From the NCBI RefSeq assembly GCF_001719065.1, contig NZ_LWAF01000001.1:124001-188000 (forward strand): 64,000 bases of DNA, in the 5' to 3' direction. The position numbers were made by a program, and so were the translations under genes. This stretch comes from Fervidobacterium thailandense (GTDB taxonomy: Bacteria; Thermotogota; Thermotogae; Thermotogales; Fervidobacteriaceae). Below, in pieces: positions 1-7,677 of the stretch (its first letter is position 1; each line of letters opens with the position of its first letter). The notes under the pieces were generated by a model. The model was not told where the DNA came from, did not search any database, and worked only from the letters and a program-made list of their open reading frames with translations.

Positions 1-633
1 TTCTTCTGTAAGTTTTAGGGCAACGAAGGTCTTTCCTGAACCAGGGGGCATGATCAATTTTCCTCTGTTGTATCTTTTGAAATACTCCTTGGCACTTTCA
101 ATGGCTTCAATTTGGTACTTTCTTAGTCTCTTTTTTTCTGTCTTCTTGTATGTGGTTTCGTCTTCTAAATCCAGTGTCTCGATATCCAGATCCTCTAAGA
201 TTTCATCTAAAGTGATAGTAATAATCTGCTTTTCAAAACTGCCAATGAATTTTTCAAGTCCCTCGGATATTTCCGAAGAGGTCACTATCATGCCGGCTTG
301 GAATTCATCTGTTCCTAATGCAGCAAAGAAACTTTCCAAATCACCCTTGTTCAACTTTTCTTTATGTAGTTTACACTGGATAGCCCAGCGCTTTCCGTAT
401 TTGTCTTCCGCAACAATATCAACACCGAAATCGGTACGCCTTCCTCGGTTTGGGTAGTCACTCCAACGCCAGATATTGACAAAAGTACTGGAGTAATACG
501 GGTTGATTTCCTTTAAGTATTTGTAAGTTAGCTTCTCAAACAGCCTTCCCTTTTCTTGCGGGGTGTAGGAATTGAACCGTTTGAGTAATTCTAGCTTTTT
601 ATCATGTAACCTTTCTCCCGTTAGGGCGCTCAC
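1..633 (-). CDS. Type ISP-like restriction nuclease-helicase, N-terminal part (partial)
   Basis: I translated this edge-truncated gene by hand; 211 codons are visible. It starts at GTG 633 behind a G-rich Shine-Dalgarno (about 638-645). The N-terminal half has the layout of an Mrr-like nuclease: FEKLTYKYLKE, then GRRTDFGVDIVAED and WAIQCKLH, giving the D...D...QxK pattern of the catalytic site. After a linker with KYQIEAIESAKEYFK comes a Walker A motif, MPPGSGKT, of an SF2 helicase. Nuclease plus helicase in this order is known from Type ISP restriction enzymes and COG4889 helicases; in the former a methyltransferase follows. That part lies outside the window, so ISP versus a plain nuclease-helicase is undecided. 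Confidence 0.75.
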   Translation of the reverse strand, partial: MSALTGERLHDKKLELLKRFNSYTPQEKGRLFEKLTYKYLKEINPYYSSTFVNIWRWSDYPNRGRRTDFGVDIVAEDKYGKRWAIQCKLHKEKLNKGDLESFFAALGTDEFQAGMIVTSSEISEGLEKFIGSFEKQIITITLDEILEDLDIETLDLEDETTYKKTEKKRLRKYQIEAIESAKEYFKRYNRGKLIMPPGSGKTFVALKLTEE

Positions 634-831
634 TGTTCTCCCCCCTACGCATGTCTGCGAGATTTGTCTGACTCTATCGTAAGCGCTCGAAATTGGTTGC
701 AAAGTAACTATTTTGGTTTGTGAGTAAATCTTCGGTCTTTGGAAAGCACAAAAGAGAGGAAAGAAATTGGGAGTAATAGGTAACGGTATTCCTCAGTTTT
801 GTGTAAAAAGTTAGCACATTTTTCTTTCTAA

Positions 832-862
832 ATTATATCACTGATCAAACAGATTTTGACAA
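832..862 (-). promoter_or_regulatory. Promoter of the nuclease-helicase gene
   Basis: Read on the minus strand, TTGTCA (857-862) and TATAAT (832-837) are separated by 19 bases. The -10 is preceded by TG one base upstream (extended -10), which can compensate for the long spacing. It points at the gene starting at 633. Confidence 0.45.
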
Positions 863-917
863 CTGTTTTTTTACTCGCAACTTTAAAGCAGCAGCCTTTG
901 GCAACTATTAAAAAAGG

Positions 918-949
918 CAAAAAACTCCCCGCGTTTTACGCGGGGAGTT
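918..949 (-). terminator. Intrinsic terminator of the gyrB operon
   Basis: A perfect 11-bp stem (923-933 with 939-949) and a 5-nt loop are followed on the minus strand by a T-rich tract. It sits directly behind the gyrB stop codon and closes the operon that begins at 7495. Confidence 0.9.
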
Positions 950-951
950 GG

Positions 952-2865
952 TTATACATCCAGATCCGCCAGTGTTAGCTGTTTTGCGTGCCTCATTATG
1001 TAGCCACGTCTTTCTTCTGGATCCTTTCCCATCAGGATTTCAAACAGGCTATCTGCTTCTTCCGCGTCCTCGATGCGAACCTTCATGATCTTTCTTGTTT
1101 CCGGATTCATCGTGGTTTCCCAAAGTTGTTCTGGGTTCATTTCTCCCAATCCTTTGTATCTTTGCACTTCGTATTTTCCGGGTTGGAGATCTTTTGTCAG
1201 TTGCTTCAGTTCTTCATCTGAATAGAGATATATTGGTTTTTTCTGACCACTTATGGTGACTTTGTAAAGCGGAGGCATAGCTATGTAAACTCTACCGTCT
1301 TCTATCAGTGGTCTCATATAGCGATAGAAGAGCGCAAGGAGCAGTGTTCGTATGTGTGCACCGTCCACGTCCGCGTCAGTCATGATGATTATTTTTCCGT
1401 ACCTGATTTTTGACAAATCAAAGTTGTCTCCGATTCCAGCACCGATTGCCGTGATGATATCCCTTATGGTTTCGCTCTTTAGTAATTTCAATTCGTTGCT
1501 CTTTTCAACGTTCAGAATCTTACCTCTAAGCGGGAGTATCGCTTGGAAGTTCCTGTTTCTTGCCTGCTTTGCACTGCCACCCGCTGAATCTCCCTCGACG
1601 ATGAAGAGTTCCGCTTCTTCGACGCTCTTCGAGATACAGTCGGCAAGTTTTCCGGGGAGTGTTGATGCACCCAGTGCGCTTTTGCGCTTTACGGCTTCAC
1701 GTGCTCTCTTTGCAGCTTCGCGCGCTTCCCTGGCTTGCTGGGCCTTCTGGATGATAATTTTGAGTGTGGATTCGTTCGTTTCAAAGTATTCTGTCAGTTT
1801 ATCCCTTACAACTTTTGCAACGGCATCCTGGACTTCCTCATTACCAAGTTTTGATTTTGTCTGACCTTCGAATTGTGGTGTTCCCATCATCAACACACTA
1901 ATGACCGCGGTCATTCCTTCCCGCAGGTCTTCACCTTTGAACGGGTCTCCCTTAATGAGGTTCTTTTTCTTACCAAGTTCGTTCACAACTCGCGTAAACG
2001 CGGTTTTGAATCCAGTTACGTGTGTTCCACCGTCGACTGTTTTTATGTTATTCACAAAAGATATTATTTCTTCCGCATCTTCATCGGTGTACTGGAAAGC
2101 CACGCTAACCTCTATGTCACCAGCTTTTCCTTCGATGAGCACCACTTCGTGTAGCGTTTTACTACCGCGGTTCAGGTGACTCACGAATTCCTTGAGACCA
2201 CCTGAGTAGTGTAATGTTCTGTGAATGTCGTTCCTCTCATCCTTGAACTCGATTGTAATATTCGGGTTGAGGAAGGCCAAGTCCCTCAACCTTGTGAGTA
2301 TCGTGTCGGCATCGAACTCAGTGGTAGTGAATATCAACGGGTCAGGCTTGAACCGAACAATCGTTCCACGCTTGGTCGTCTCTCCTATTTCTTCAACCTC
2401 GGTCAGCTTAACTCCACGCGAATACCTTTGCCTGTAAATCTTTCCGTTCCTGTGGACCTCAACTTCCATCCATTCGGAAAGTGCGTTGACAACGGAGGCA
2501 CCAACACCGTGCAAACCACCGCTGACTTTGTAACTGTCTTTGGAGAACTTTCCACCAGCGTGTAAGGTAGTCATGACAACCTCAAGTGCGCTCGTTCCAG
2601 TTTCGGGATGTATGTCCACAGGAATACCACGACCGTTATCCTCAACTTCTACAGAGCCATCTTTTCGTATTGTGACCTTTATATAATCACAAAAGCCCTG
2701 GAGAGCCTCATCTATGCTATTATCCACGATTTCATATACAAGGTGGTGAAGTCCCGTTTTACCTGTTGAACCGATGTACATTCCAGGTCTTTGACGAACG
2801 GGCTCGAGACCTTTCAGTACCTGTATCTTTTCAGCAGTGTATTCGTTCGTTGTGAAGTCTTGCAT
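952..2865 (-). CDS. gyrB: DNA gyrase subunit B
   Basis: ATPase subunit of the type II topoisomerase that introduces negative supercoils. The 637 residues match the usual short GyrB length. The GHKL ATPase site is visible: YEIVDNS with E45 and N49, EDNGRG near 75-80, and the ATP-lid GGLHGVG at 116-122. The TOPRIM domain follows with EGDSAGG (about 424) and TDADVDGAH, and the C-terminal RYKGLGEMN motif is present. ATG 2865 has a good Shine-Dalgarno (GGAGGTG). It is the last gene of the operon, 22 bases behind the DciA-like gene. ParE is an alternative from sequence class alone, but the motifs and single-copy context favour GyrB. Confidence 0.95.
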   Translation of the reverse strand: MQDFTTNEYTAEKIQVLKGLEPVRQRPGMYIGSTGKTGLHHLVYEIVDNSIDEALQGFCDYIKVTIRKDGSVEVEDNGRGIPVDIHPETGTSALEVVMTTLHAGGKFSKDSYKVSGGLHGVGASVVNALSEWMEVEVHRNGKIYRQRYSRGVKLTEVEEIGETTKRGTIVRFKPDPLIFTTTEFDADTILTRLRDLAFLNPNITIEFKDERNDIHRTLHYSGGLKEFVSHLNRGSKTLHEVVLIEGKAGDIEVSVAFQYTDEDAEEIISFVNNIKTVDGGTHVTGFKTAFTRVVNELGKKKNLIKGDPFKGEDLREGMTAVISVLMMGTPQFEGQTKSKLGNEEVQDAVAKVVRDKLTEYFETNESTLKIIIQKAQQAREAREAAKRAREAVKRKSALGASTLPGKLADCISKSVEEAELFIVEGDSAGGSAKQARNRNFQAILPLRGKILNVEKSNELKLLKSETIRDIITAIGAGIGDNFDLSKIRYGKIIIMTDADVDGAHIRTLLLALFYRYMRPLIEDGRVYIAMPPLYKVTISGQKKPIYLYSDEELKQLTKDLQPGKYEVQRYKGLGEMNPEQLWETTMNPETRKIMKVRIEDAEEADSLFEILMGKDPEERRGYIMRHAKQLTLADLDV

Positions 2866-2887
2866 TCAAACACCTCCGTGAAAAATT

Positions 2888-3175
2888 TTATCGCTGCTGG
2901 ACCTTGATGAGTATTTCACTAACATCGAGTTTGCATACTTCGTGAATTTTCCTTTTCAGTTTCCTTCTGAGCATTCTGATCTCGTTTGCCCAGATGTAAT
3001 CATCGCAAACGATCACTAACCTTCCATCAACGAAATCGGTGAAGGTGCAATGCTTTGCAATGTGTTCACCAAGGATTTGGAGTTCGTGTTCTTTCAACAA
3101 GGATAACGCGTAGAGTTTGCCGAAAAACGGGTTTGTACGGGAGAGTTGCTCGAGGATGTTTTTTAGAGTAAGCAT
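2888..3175 (-). CDS. dciA: DciA-like (DUF721) protein
   Basis: A 95-residue protein ending with a segment typical of the DUF721/DciA family, VCDDYIWANEIRMLRRKL, followed by a conserved hydrophobic strand. DciA proteins load or support the replicative helicase in bacteria without DnaC/DnaI, and DUF721 genes often sit directly before gyrB, as here. The gene overlaps the upstream aminotransferase by 13 bases, suggesting translational coupling. The family call rests on this motif and the neighbourhood; function in this organism is inferred. Confidence 0.7.
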   Translation of the reverse strand: MLTLKNILEQLSRTNPFFGKLYALSLLKEHELQILGEHIAKHCTFTDFVDGRLVIVCDDYIWANEIRMLRRKLKRKIHEVCKLDVSEILIKVQQR

Positions 3176-3912
3176 TTAACATACTCCTCGAAAGCTTTGG
3201 AGAGTTTGCTACTCAGTTCCACCGATTTGGTTTTCAGCGTCCCAATCTGATTTACCGGGACTATTCCTCGACTGGTGTGTGTGAGGAATACCTCATCTGC
3301 GTAGAATAGTTCAGCCGGTTCGACGAATCGTTCTTCAACTTCGTAACCACTCTCTTTGAGGAACCGTATTACGTACATGCGTGTGATACCATCGAGAATT
3401 CCCGATTCCAGCGATGGAGTTATGAACTTCCCGTTTTTAATTAGGAACACGTTGCTGAACGTCCCTTCACAAACCTGTCCCTTCGTTCCGAGCATGATGA
3501 CGTCATAATTATCGCCCTTTGTGAGTCGAGCCAAATAAATATCCGGCCGCCCCAACGATTTCAGGTCCGGTGGAATACTCCAAGGATCGGCTCTTCTGAC
3601 GGTTGTGATGTCCACTTTAACGTATTCGACTTTGAATTCTTCGGTGTCTTCTTGAAAAACGTACTCCAACAGACTCTTGCTGTAAACGTAAACGATTCGC
3701 ATGCGTTCGGACAGGTTTTCGTACACGAGTTTTTCGAAGTCCTCAAACGCCGGTGGTTCGATTTTTAAATAACTAAGGGACTTTTTGAGCCTCTCGTAGT
3801 GTTCTTTCAAAGCGAATGGTTTACCGTTGTAAGTTCTCAGTGTTTCGTAAACCGCTATCCCCTTTGTGAGTGCAGTGATTACATCATCCATTCGATGCTT
3901 GCTTTTGAACAT
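3163..3912 (-). CDS. Class IV PLP aminotransferase (branched-chain aminotransferase / aminodeoxychorismate lyase type)
   Basis: A 249-residue fold-type IV PLP enzyme. Recognisable parts are GIAVYETLRTYNGKPFALKEHYERL near the N terminus and CEGTFSNVFLIKNGKFITP with the PLP-binding Glu near 149. The likely Schiff-base lysine is K118 (DLKSLGRPD). The C-terminal EVFLTHTSRGIVPV fits 4-amino-4-deoxychorismate lyase or D-/branched-chain aminotransferases; the sequence alone does not separate them. The start at 3912 has AAGGGGTG upstream; ATG 3891 is an alternative with poor spacing signals. It overlaps mtaB by 29 bases from the first start. Confidence 0.8.
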   Translation of the reverse strand: MFKSKHRMDDVITALTKGIAVYETLRTYNGKPFALKEHYERLKKSLSYLKIEPPAFEDFEKLVYENLSERMRIVYVYSKSLLEYVFQEDTEEFKVEYVKVDITTVRRADPWSIPPDLKSLGRPDIYLARLTKGDNYDVIMLGTKGQVCEGTFSNVFLIKNGKFITPSLESGILDGITRMYVIRFLKESGYEVEERFVEPAELFYADEVFLTHTSRGIVPVNQIGTLKTKSVELSSKLSKAFEEYVKCLL

Positions 3913-5185
3913 TCTTCGAGAGCACCCCTTCTTCCGTTACCGAACAAATCCTGACCCTAATAAAATCGCCGATTATACCCTCTGATGTTTCGTGGTGGTT
4001 GTAGTACTCATCGTATCCGAAGTAAACCCCGTTCTGAGCTCCTTCTACAAGCACGGTTACTTGTTTACCAACCAACCTGGTCCTATACCTTTCCGCTACT
4101 TTCTTGGCAAGTTTAATAAGAGTTTCGGCACGCTCTTTCCTTATGTTCCCCGGGATCTGATCTTCGAATTGTGCCGCTCGTGTGTTTGGACGCTGGGAAT
4201 ACCTGAATGTGTGCACACGACTGAATTCGGCCTCGGAAACGAGCTTTAGCGTTTCCTCGAAGTCCTCATTGCTTTCACCCGGGAATCCAACGATGATGTC
4301 CGTTGAAATGGAGAAGTTCTCATCGAGTTTTCTGAGCTTTTCGAAAAGCCTCATGAGATCTTGTGTTGAGTAGTTCCTTCCCATTCTCTTCAAAACCGCA
4401 TCACTACCACTCTGGATAGGTATGTGTAAGTGGTTGCAAATCTTATCTGTGTTACGAATCAGCTCAATTAGTTCATCCGTGACATCTTCCGGGTTTATCG
4501 AACTCAATCGTATGCGAAAGTCTCCTTTTATCTTCGCGATCTCAGCCAACAATTTCGTCAACGATGCGTTGATGTCACGACCGTACTTTCCAAGATTTAA
4601 GCCCGTCAGTACGATTTCCTTGTGCTTTTTCTGGACAAGTTTTTCTATTTCGGTTACAGCAACCTCGATGGGTTTGCTTCTAATCTTTGTCCCACGTAAG
4701 CTCCGAATGACACAATAAGTACAACCGTTATTGCAGCCATCCTCGACTTTGACGAAGGCTCTGGAACGCTCCAAGACAGAATTGCTGACTATTTCGAAGG
4801 AGATGTCGTCTTCGATCCAATAATCCTGCGATGCGTAGATACCGTTTTCCTGAAGAAAATTCAGAATCCTCTTTTTCTCGAGATTTCCCAACACCAAGTC
4901 CACACCAAGGGCTGTGTACTCCTCGGGTGTTCTCTTCACCTGAGCGTAGCATCCTGTCAAAATCAGTTTTGCGTTGGGGTTTATCTTCTTTAAATGTCTT
5001 ACCGTTTGTCGGACTTTTCTTTCCGCTTCCGCTGTGACTGCGCATGTGTTTAAAATGTACGCACTCACCGACGGGTCGTCAACGGTTAAAACGACGTAAC
5101 CGGCGTTTTCAAGAAGCTCGACGATCAGCTCACTTTCGTATTGGTTGAGCTTACAACCCTGAGTTATGACCGCTATCCTCGTCAC
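3884..5185 (-). CDS. mtaB: tRNA N6-threonylcarbamoyladenosine methylthiotransferase MtaB
   Basis: A radical SAM methylthiotransferase that converts t6A37 to ms2t6A37 in ANN-decoding tRNAs. The 433 residues show the three family parts: an N-terminal MTTase domain with cluster cysteines C11 (TQGCKLN), C48 (NTCAV) and C79 (TGCYAQ); the radical SAM motif CNNGCTYC at 151-158; and a C-terminal TRAM region. TQGCKLN and the overall length favour MtaB over MiaB or RimO. The GTG start at 5185 overlaps the TGA of the CBS-domain gene by 4 bases (GTGA), so translation is probably coupled. Confidence 0.9.
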   Translation of the reverse strand: MTRIAVITQGCKLNQYESELIVELLENAGYVVLTVDDPSVSAYILNTCAVTAEAERKVRQTVRHLKKINPNAKLILTGCYAQVKRTPEEYTALGVDLVLGNLEKKRILNFLQENGIYASQDYWIEDDISFEIVSNSVLERSRAFVKVEDGCNNGCTYCVIRSLRGTKIRSKPIEVAVTEIEKLVQKKHKEIVLTGLNLGKYGRDINASLTKLLAEIAKIKGDFRIRLSSINPEDVTDELIELIRNTDKICNHLHIPIQSGSDAVLKRMGRNYSTQDLMRLFEKLRKLDENFSISTDIIVGFPGESNEDFEETLKLVSEAEFSRVHTFRYSQRPNTRAAQFEDQIPGNIRKERAETLIKLAKKVAERYRTRLVGKQVTVLVEGAQNGVYFGYDEYYNHHETSEGIIGDFIRVRICSVTEEGVLSKNVQKQASNG

Positions 5186-5652
5186 CGGTTGTTCACCACC
5201 AGCTCACGTTTCATCGCAGTTTTGATAACGGACAATCGAGTCAAAGTACCGAGTAACACGCCGTTGTCGTCAACGACGGGAAGTACCTTAAAACCTTTGC
5301 GCATTATCAAATCGGCCACGTAAAGGAGTGTGTCAGTTGGCTTCACGGTGACAGCGGGCTTTGTTGCGTACTTTCCAATAGGATCTTTGGAGATTTTTTT
5401 CAAATTAGATATGAAGAGGTTCGTATCCGGCAAGAATGCCGCGCTCTGGAGAAGGTTAAAATAGCTCGGTAAACATGCTCTGATGATATCATCCTCGCTG
5501 ATGAAACCTATCACCTTCAGGTCGCTGTCGACCACCGGTACTCCGGAAATGTTTGACATGTCCAGTAACTCTATCACGCTTTCAACGGTTTCATTTTCGA
5601 AGACGAAAGTCATATCGTAAGTCATCATTTCAGCGACGGTTACGCGATTCAT
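5182..5652 (-). CDS. Two-CBS-domain protein
   Basis: A 156-residue stand-alone Bateman module: the first CBS repeat spans about residues 1-60 (MMTYDMTFVFENETV ... GFISEDDII) and the second about 90-150 (ATKPAVTVKPTD ... GTLTRLSVIK). CBS pairs bind adenosine nucleotides and act as energy or ligand sensors; the partner here is unknown. ATG 5652 has a strong Shine-Dalgarno (GAGGGTGGA); a longer in-frame extension upstream lies inside the pfkB gene and is less likely. It starts 1 base after the sugar kinase stop, within the gyrB operon. Confidence 0.85.
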   Translation of the reverse strand: MNRVTVAEMMTYDMTFVFENETVESVIELLDMSNISGVPVVDSDLKVIGFISEDDIIRACLPSYFNLLQSAAFLPDTNLFISNLKKISKDPIGKYATKPAVTVKPTDTLLYVADLIMRKGFKVLPVVDDNGVLLGTLTRLSVIKTAMKRELVVNNR

Positions 5653-5653
5653 A

Positions 5654-6607
5654 CTATTCCACCCTCTCCACCAAAATCGCTTCGAGTGTCTTCTCAATAT
5701 CCTCCCTCTTCGGTGGTTCTTTACCAAGGTACTTGGTTTTGGCAACGGCTGCTGCGTAACCGTAGCGTGCCATGTCAAGACAGCATCTGCCTTCGAGGTG
5801 ACTCAATATCATCGCGGAGACGAAGGTATCACCAGAACCAAGCAGGAAAGAGTGGTCTATTTCGAACTTTGGTGAAAATTTCCACACTCCTTCCGCCGTC
5901 GCGACAAAGTCGAATATTGTTTTGTACGACAGGATAACCAGCTTGGCTCCCCTCTTTATGAACTCCTTCGCCGCGTTGATGTATTCTTCTTCGCGTTCGA
6001 GATACGTTCCAAGTATCTTCTCGCTACGTCTCATATCGTATTTCAAAACATCCGGGAAAGCAATTTTTATCGACTCGGTGATAATTTCATCTCGAGCCTC
6101 CCAAAAGACCATTTTACCGTACTTCTTGGCAATATTTGTAAGCTCGCCGTATGCCGAGAGTGGTACACCTCTTGGAACGCTTCCAGAGATGACTACCACC
6201 TTGACCTTCTGCACGAGAACCTCAAACCTTTTCAGAAAAAGTTCGTATGCCTCGTTTGTTATAAACGGCCCTTCGGAATTGATTTCGGTGAGTGTGTGGT
6301 TGAGTGTATCCTCTATTGCAATGTTTTCGCGCGTCTCGTCGCGGATGTGGACGAAACTTGTTGTCAACAAGGGTCCTACTTTCCGAAGTTCGGAGACGAG
6401 AACGTTACCGACGTAACCGCCAACAAAACCAGTGAGTATCGTCGGGATGTTGTATTTTGATAGAATTACAGCAACGTTGACGCCCTTTCCTCCGGGCGTC
6501 ATGCGGTTCAACTCGTTCGGCACAATGTTCAATTTATTCAAAGTAAATCCATTTATCACAAATTCCCTATCAAGCGCTGGATTCAAACACACAGCCAATA
6601 CCTTCAC
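5654..6607 (-). CDS. PfkB-family kinase, 1-phosphofructokinase-like
   Basis: A ribokinase/PfkB-fold sugar kinase of 317 residues. The N terminus (LNPALDREF, then PGGKGVNVA at 38-46) is characteristic of the 1-phosphofructokinase / tagatose-6-phosphate kinase branch. The C-terminal anion hole and catalytic base are GSGDTF with D260. The substrate is probably a phosphorylated ketohexose, but no PTS gene is near, so FruK itself is not assured. The GTG start at 6607 overlaps the ABC ATPase stop by 4 bases. Confidence 0.85.
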   Translation of the reverse strand: MKVLAVCLNPALDREFVINGFTLNKLNIVPNELNRMTPGGKGVNVAVILSKYNIPTILTGFVGGYVGNVLVSELRKVGPLLTTSFVHIRDETRENIAIEDTLNHTLTEINSEGPFITNEAYELFLKRFEVLVQKVKVVVISGSVPRGVPLSAYGELTNIAKKYGKMVFWEARDEIITESIKIAFPDVLKYDMRRSEKILGTYLEREEEYINAAKEFIKRGAKLVILSYKTIFDFVATAEGVWKFSPKFEIDHSFLLGSGDTFVSAMILSHLEGRCCLDMARYGYAAAVAKTKYLGKEPPKREDIEKTLEAILVERVE

Positions 6608-7344
6608 ACGGACCCCTCCAAGATAAACTCATCGGGCCTTCCGGAGTAGATGAAACGTCCGGAATTCATCACAATGAGAACATCAGCAAGCGCTAAGAAC
6701 CTTGTGAGTGTTCTTGTGGATATCACGATTATTTTACCACTTTTTGCCATGTTTTTCAGCATGTTTGTTACCTTTTCCACGTGCTCGTCGTCGAGGTGAT
6801 CGAGTATGCAGTCGAATATTAGCAACGAAGAAAGTTTCAGTGACGATATGAAGAGCAATAATCCAATTTTTTCGAGTACGTAGAGGGAAGAAAGTGGGGT
6901 TTTTTCGAACTTGTACAGTGCTTTCAGAACTCCAAATTCGTCGAGTGTACTCGCGTACTCTTCAACACTGAATTTGAAACTTTTTCCGAAAACAAGATGT
7001 ATTATTTCCCTTAACGTCAAATAGTCCATGGATTCCAGGTAATTCGTGTCCAGGTAAGTTACCAACTGCCTGAGCTCTTGTTCCTTGAAACTCTGGAGGT
7101 CTTTTCCATCGAACAAAATGCTTCCGGAATATGTAATCTCCGGATAAATCTCCTCGTTTAATTTTGCGAACGAACGGAGGAACGCCGATTTACCAGAGCC
7201 ACGTGGGCCGTACAGGAGAGTAATATTCCCCGACTCGAAAACAGTAGAGATTCTTTCAAAAAGATAATTACCACGTACTCTCGCGGAGAAATCAATCACT
7301 TCTACTTTGGTTACGTTCACCTGCGACTCTATCTTTTTCACCAC
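6604..7344 (-). CDS. Degenerate ABC-type ATPase
   Basis: A 246-residue protein with the fold order of an ABC ATPase but with most catalytic motifs lost. Walker A is good (GPRGSGKS, 46-53). Where the Q-loop should be, the sequence reads YLDTNYL with no glutamine. The signature LSGGQ is replaced by LSSLY near 151-155. Walker B ends in LLIFDC, with Cys179 in place of the catalytic Glu, and the switch His is Arg211 (ISTRTLT). The C-terminal VMNSGRFIYSGRPDEF is typical of ABC importers. It may bind but not hydrolyse ATP. No membrane partner is adjacent. GTG 7344 (or 7341) follows AAAGGTGG. Confidence 0.75.
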   Translation of the reverse strand: MVKKIESQVNVTKVEVIDFSARVRGNYLFERISTVFESGNITLLYGPRGSGKSAFLRSFAKLNEEIYPEITYSGSILFDGKDLQSFKEQELRQLVTYLDTNYLESMDYLTLREIIHLVFGKSFKFSVEEYASTLDEFGVLKALYKFEKTPLSSLYVLEKIGLLLFISSLKLSSLLIFDCILDHLDDEHVEKVTNMLKNMAKSGKIIVISTRTLTRFLALADVLIVMNSGRFIYSGRPDEFILEGSV

Positions 7345-7495
7345 TTCCCACCTTTCTTCTGGTGGACTGAGCGCCTTGATCTTTCAAACGTTCCTTCAAC
7401 GCTTCTTCAGCATTCGGGTGCCCTGAATTAAGCAGGCGGATAATTTCGTACTGGGAGAGCACTTTCTCTCGAAGGAATTTCTTGAACTTTTCCAT
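7292..7495 (-). CDS. Small leading protein of the gyrB operon
   Basis: A 67-residue, highly charged reading frame with a Shine-Dalgarno (GGGAG) before ATG 7495 and the operon promoter just upstream. It overlaps the start of the ABC ATPase by 53 bases in another frame. The first 40 residues (YEIIRLLNSGHPNAEEALKE) look like a folded helical protein; the tail is low-complexity and may only reflect the overlap. I do not recognise a family. A leader peptide or a genuine small subunit are both possible. Confidence 0.45.
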   Translation of the reverse strand: MEKFKKFLREKVLSQYEIIRLLNSGHPNAEEALKERLKDQGAQSTRRKVGSGEKDRVAGERNQSRSD

Positions 7496-7536
7496 ATCTT
7501 ACGCTCCCTTCATCGAGTCCGTTACCCATCACAAAA

Positions 7537-7542
7537 ATTATA
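7537..7542 (-). promoter_or_regulatory. Extended -10 promoter of the gyrB operon
   Basis: TGGTATAAT on the minus strand, about 42 bases before ATG 7495, with no good -35 at 17 bases. It is the only promoter-like element I see for the eight genes down to gyrB. Confidence 0.6.
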
Positions 7543-7677
7543 CCACCCCATCCTTACCCCGTCTTTTAACTTGTGTGAACATTTTGGGTAGAAGGTTACG
7601 GGAAAATTGCTTTCGTGTCCCGCTGGTATTTTCTAAAGTCCTAAACCATCCGGAGAATCTGTACTGTGTATTGTGTA

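Larger units (their letters stand above)
634..951. other. Intergenic region between nuclease-helicase gene and gyrB
   Basis: This stretch of about 318 bases holds no gene I can support. It contains the promoter of the nuclease-helicase gene (-10 at 832-837) and the terminator of the gyrB operon (923-949). The 190 or so bases between that promoter and the GTG at 633 form an unusually long leader in which I see no recognisable riboswitch or peptide. Confidence 0.6.
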
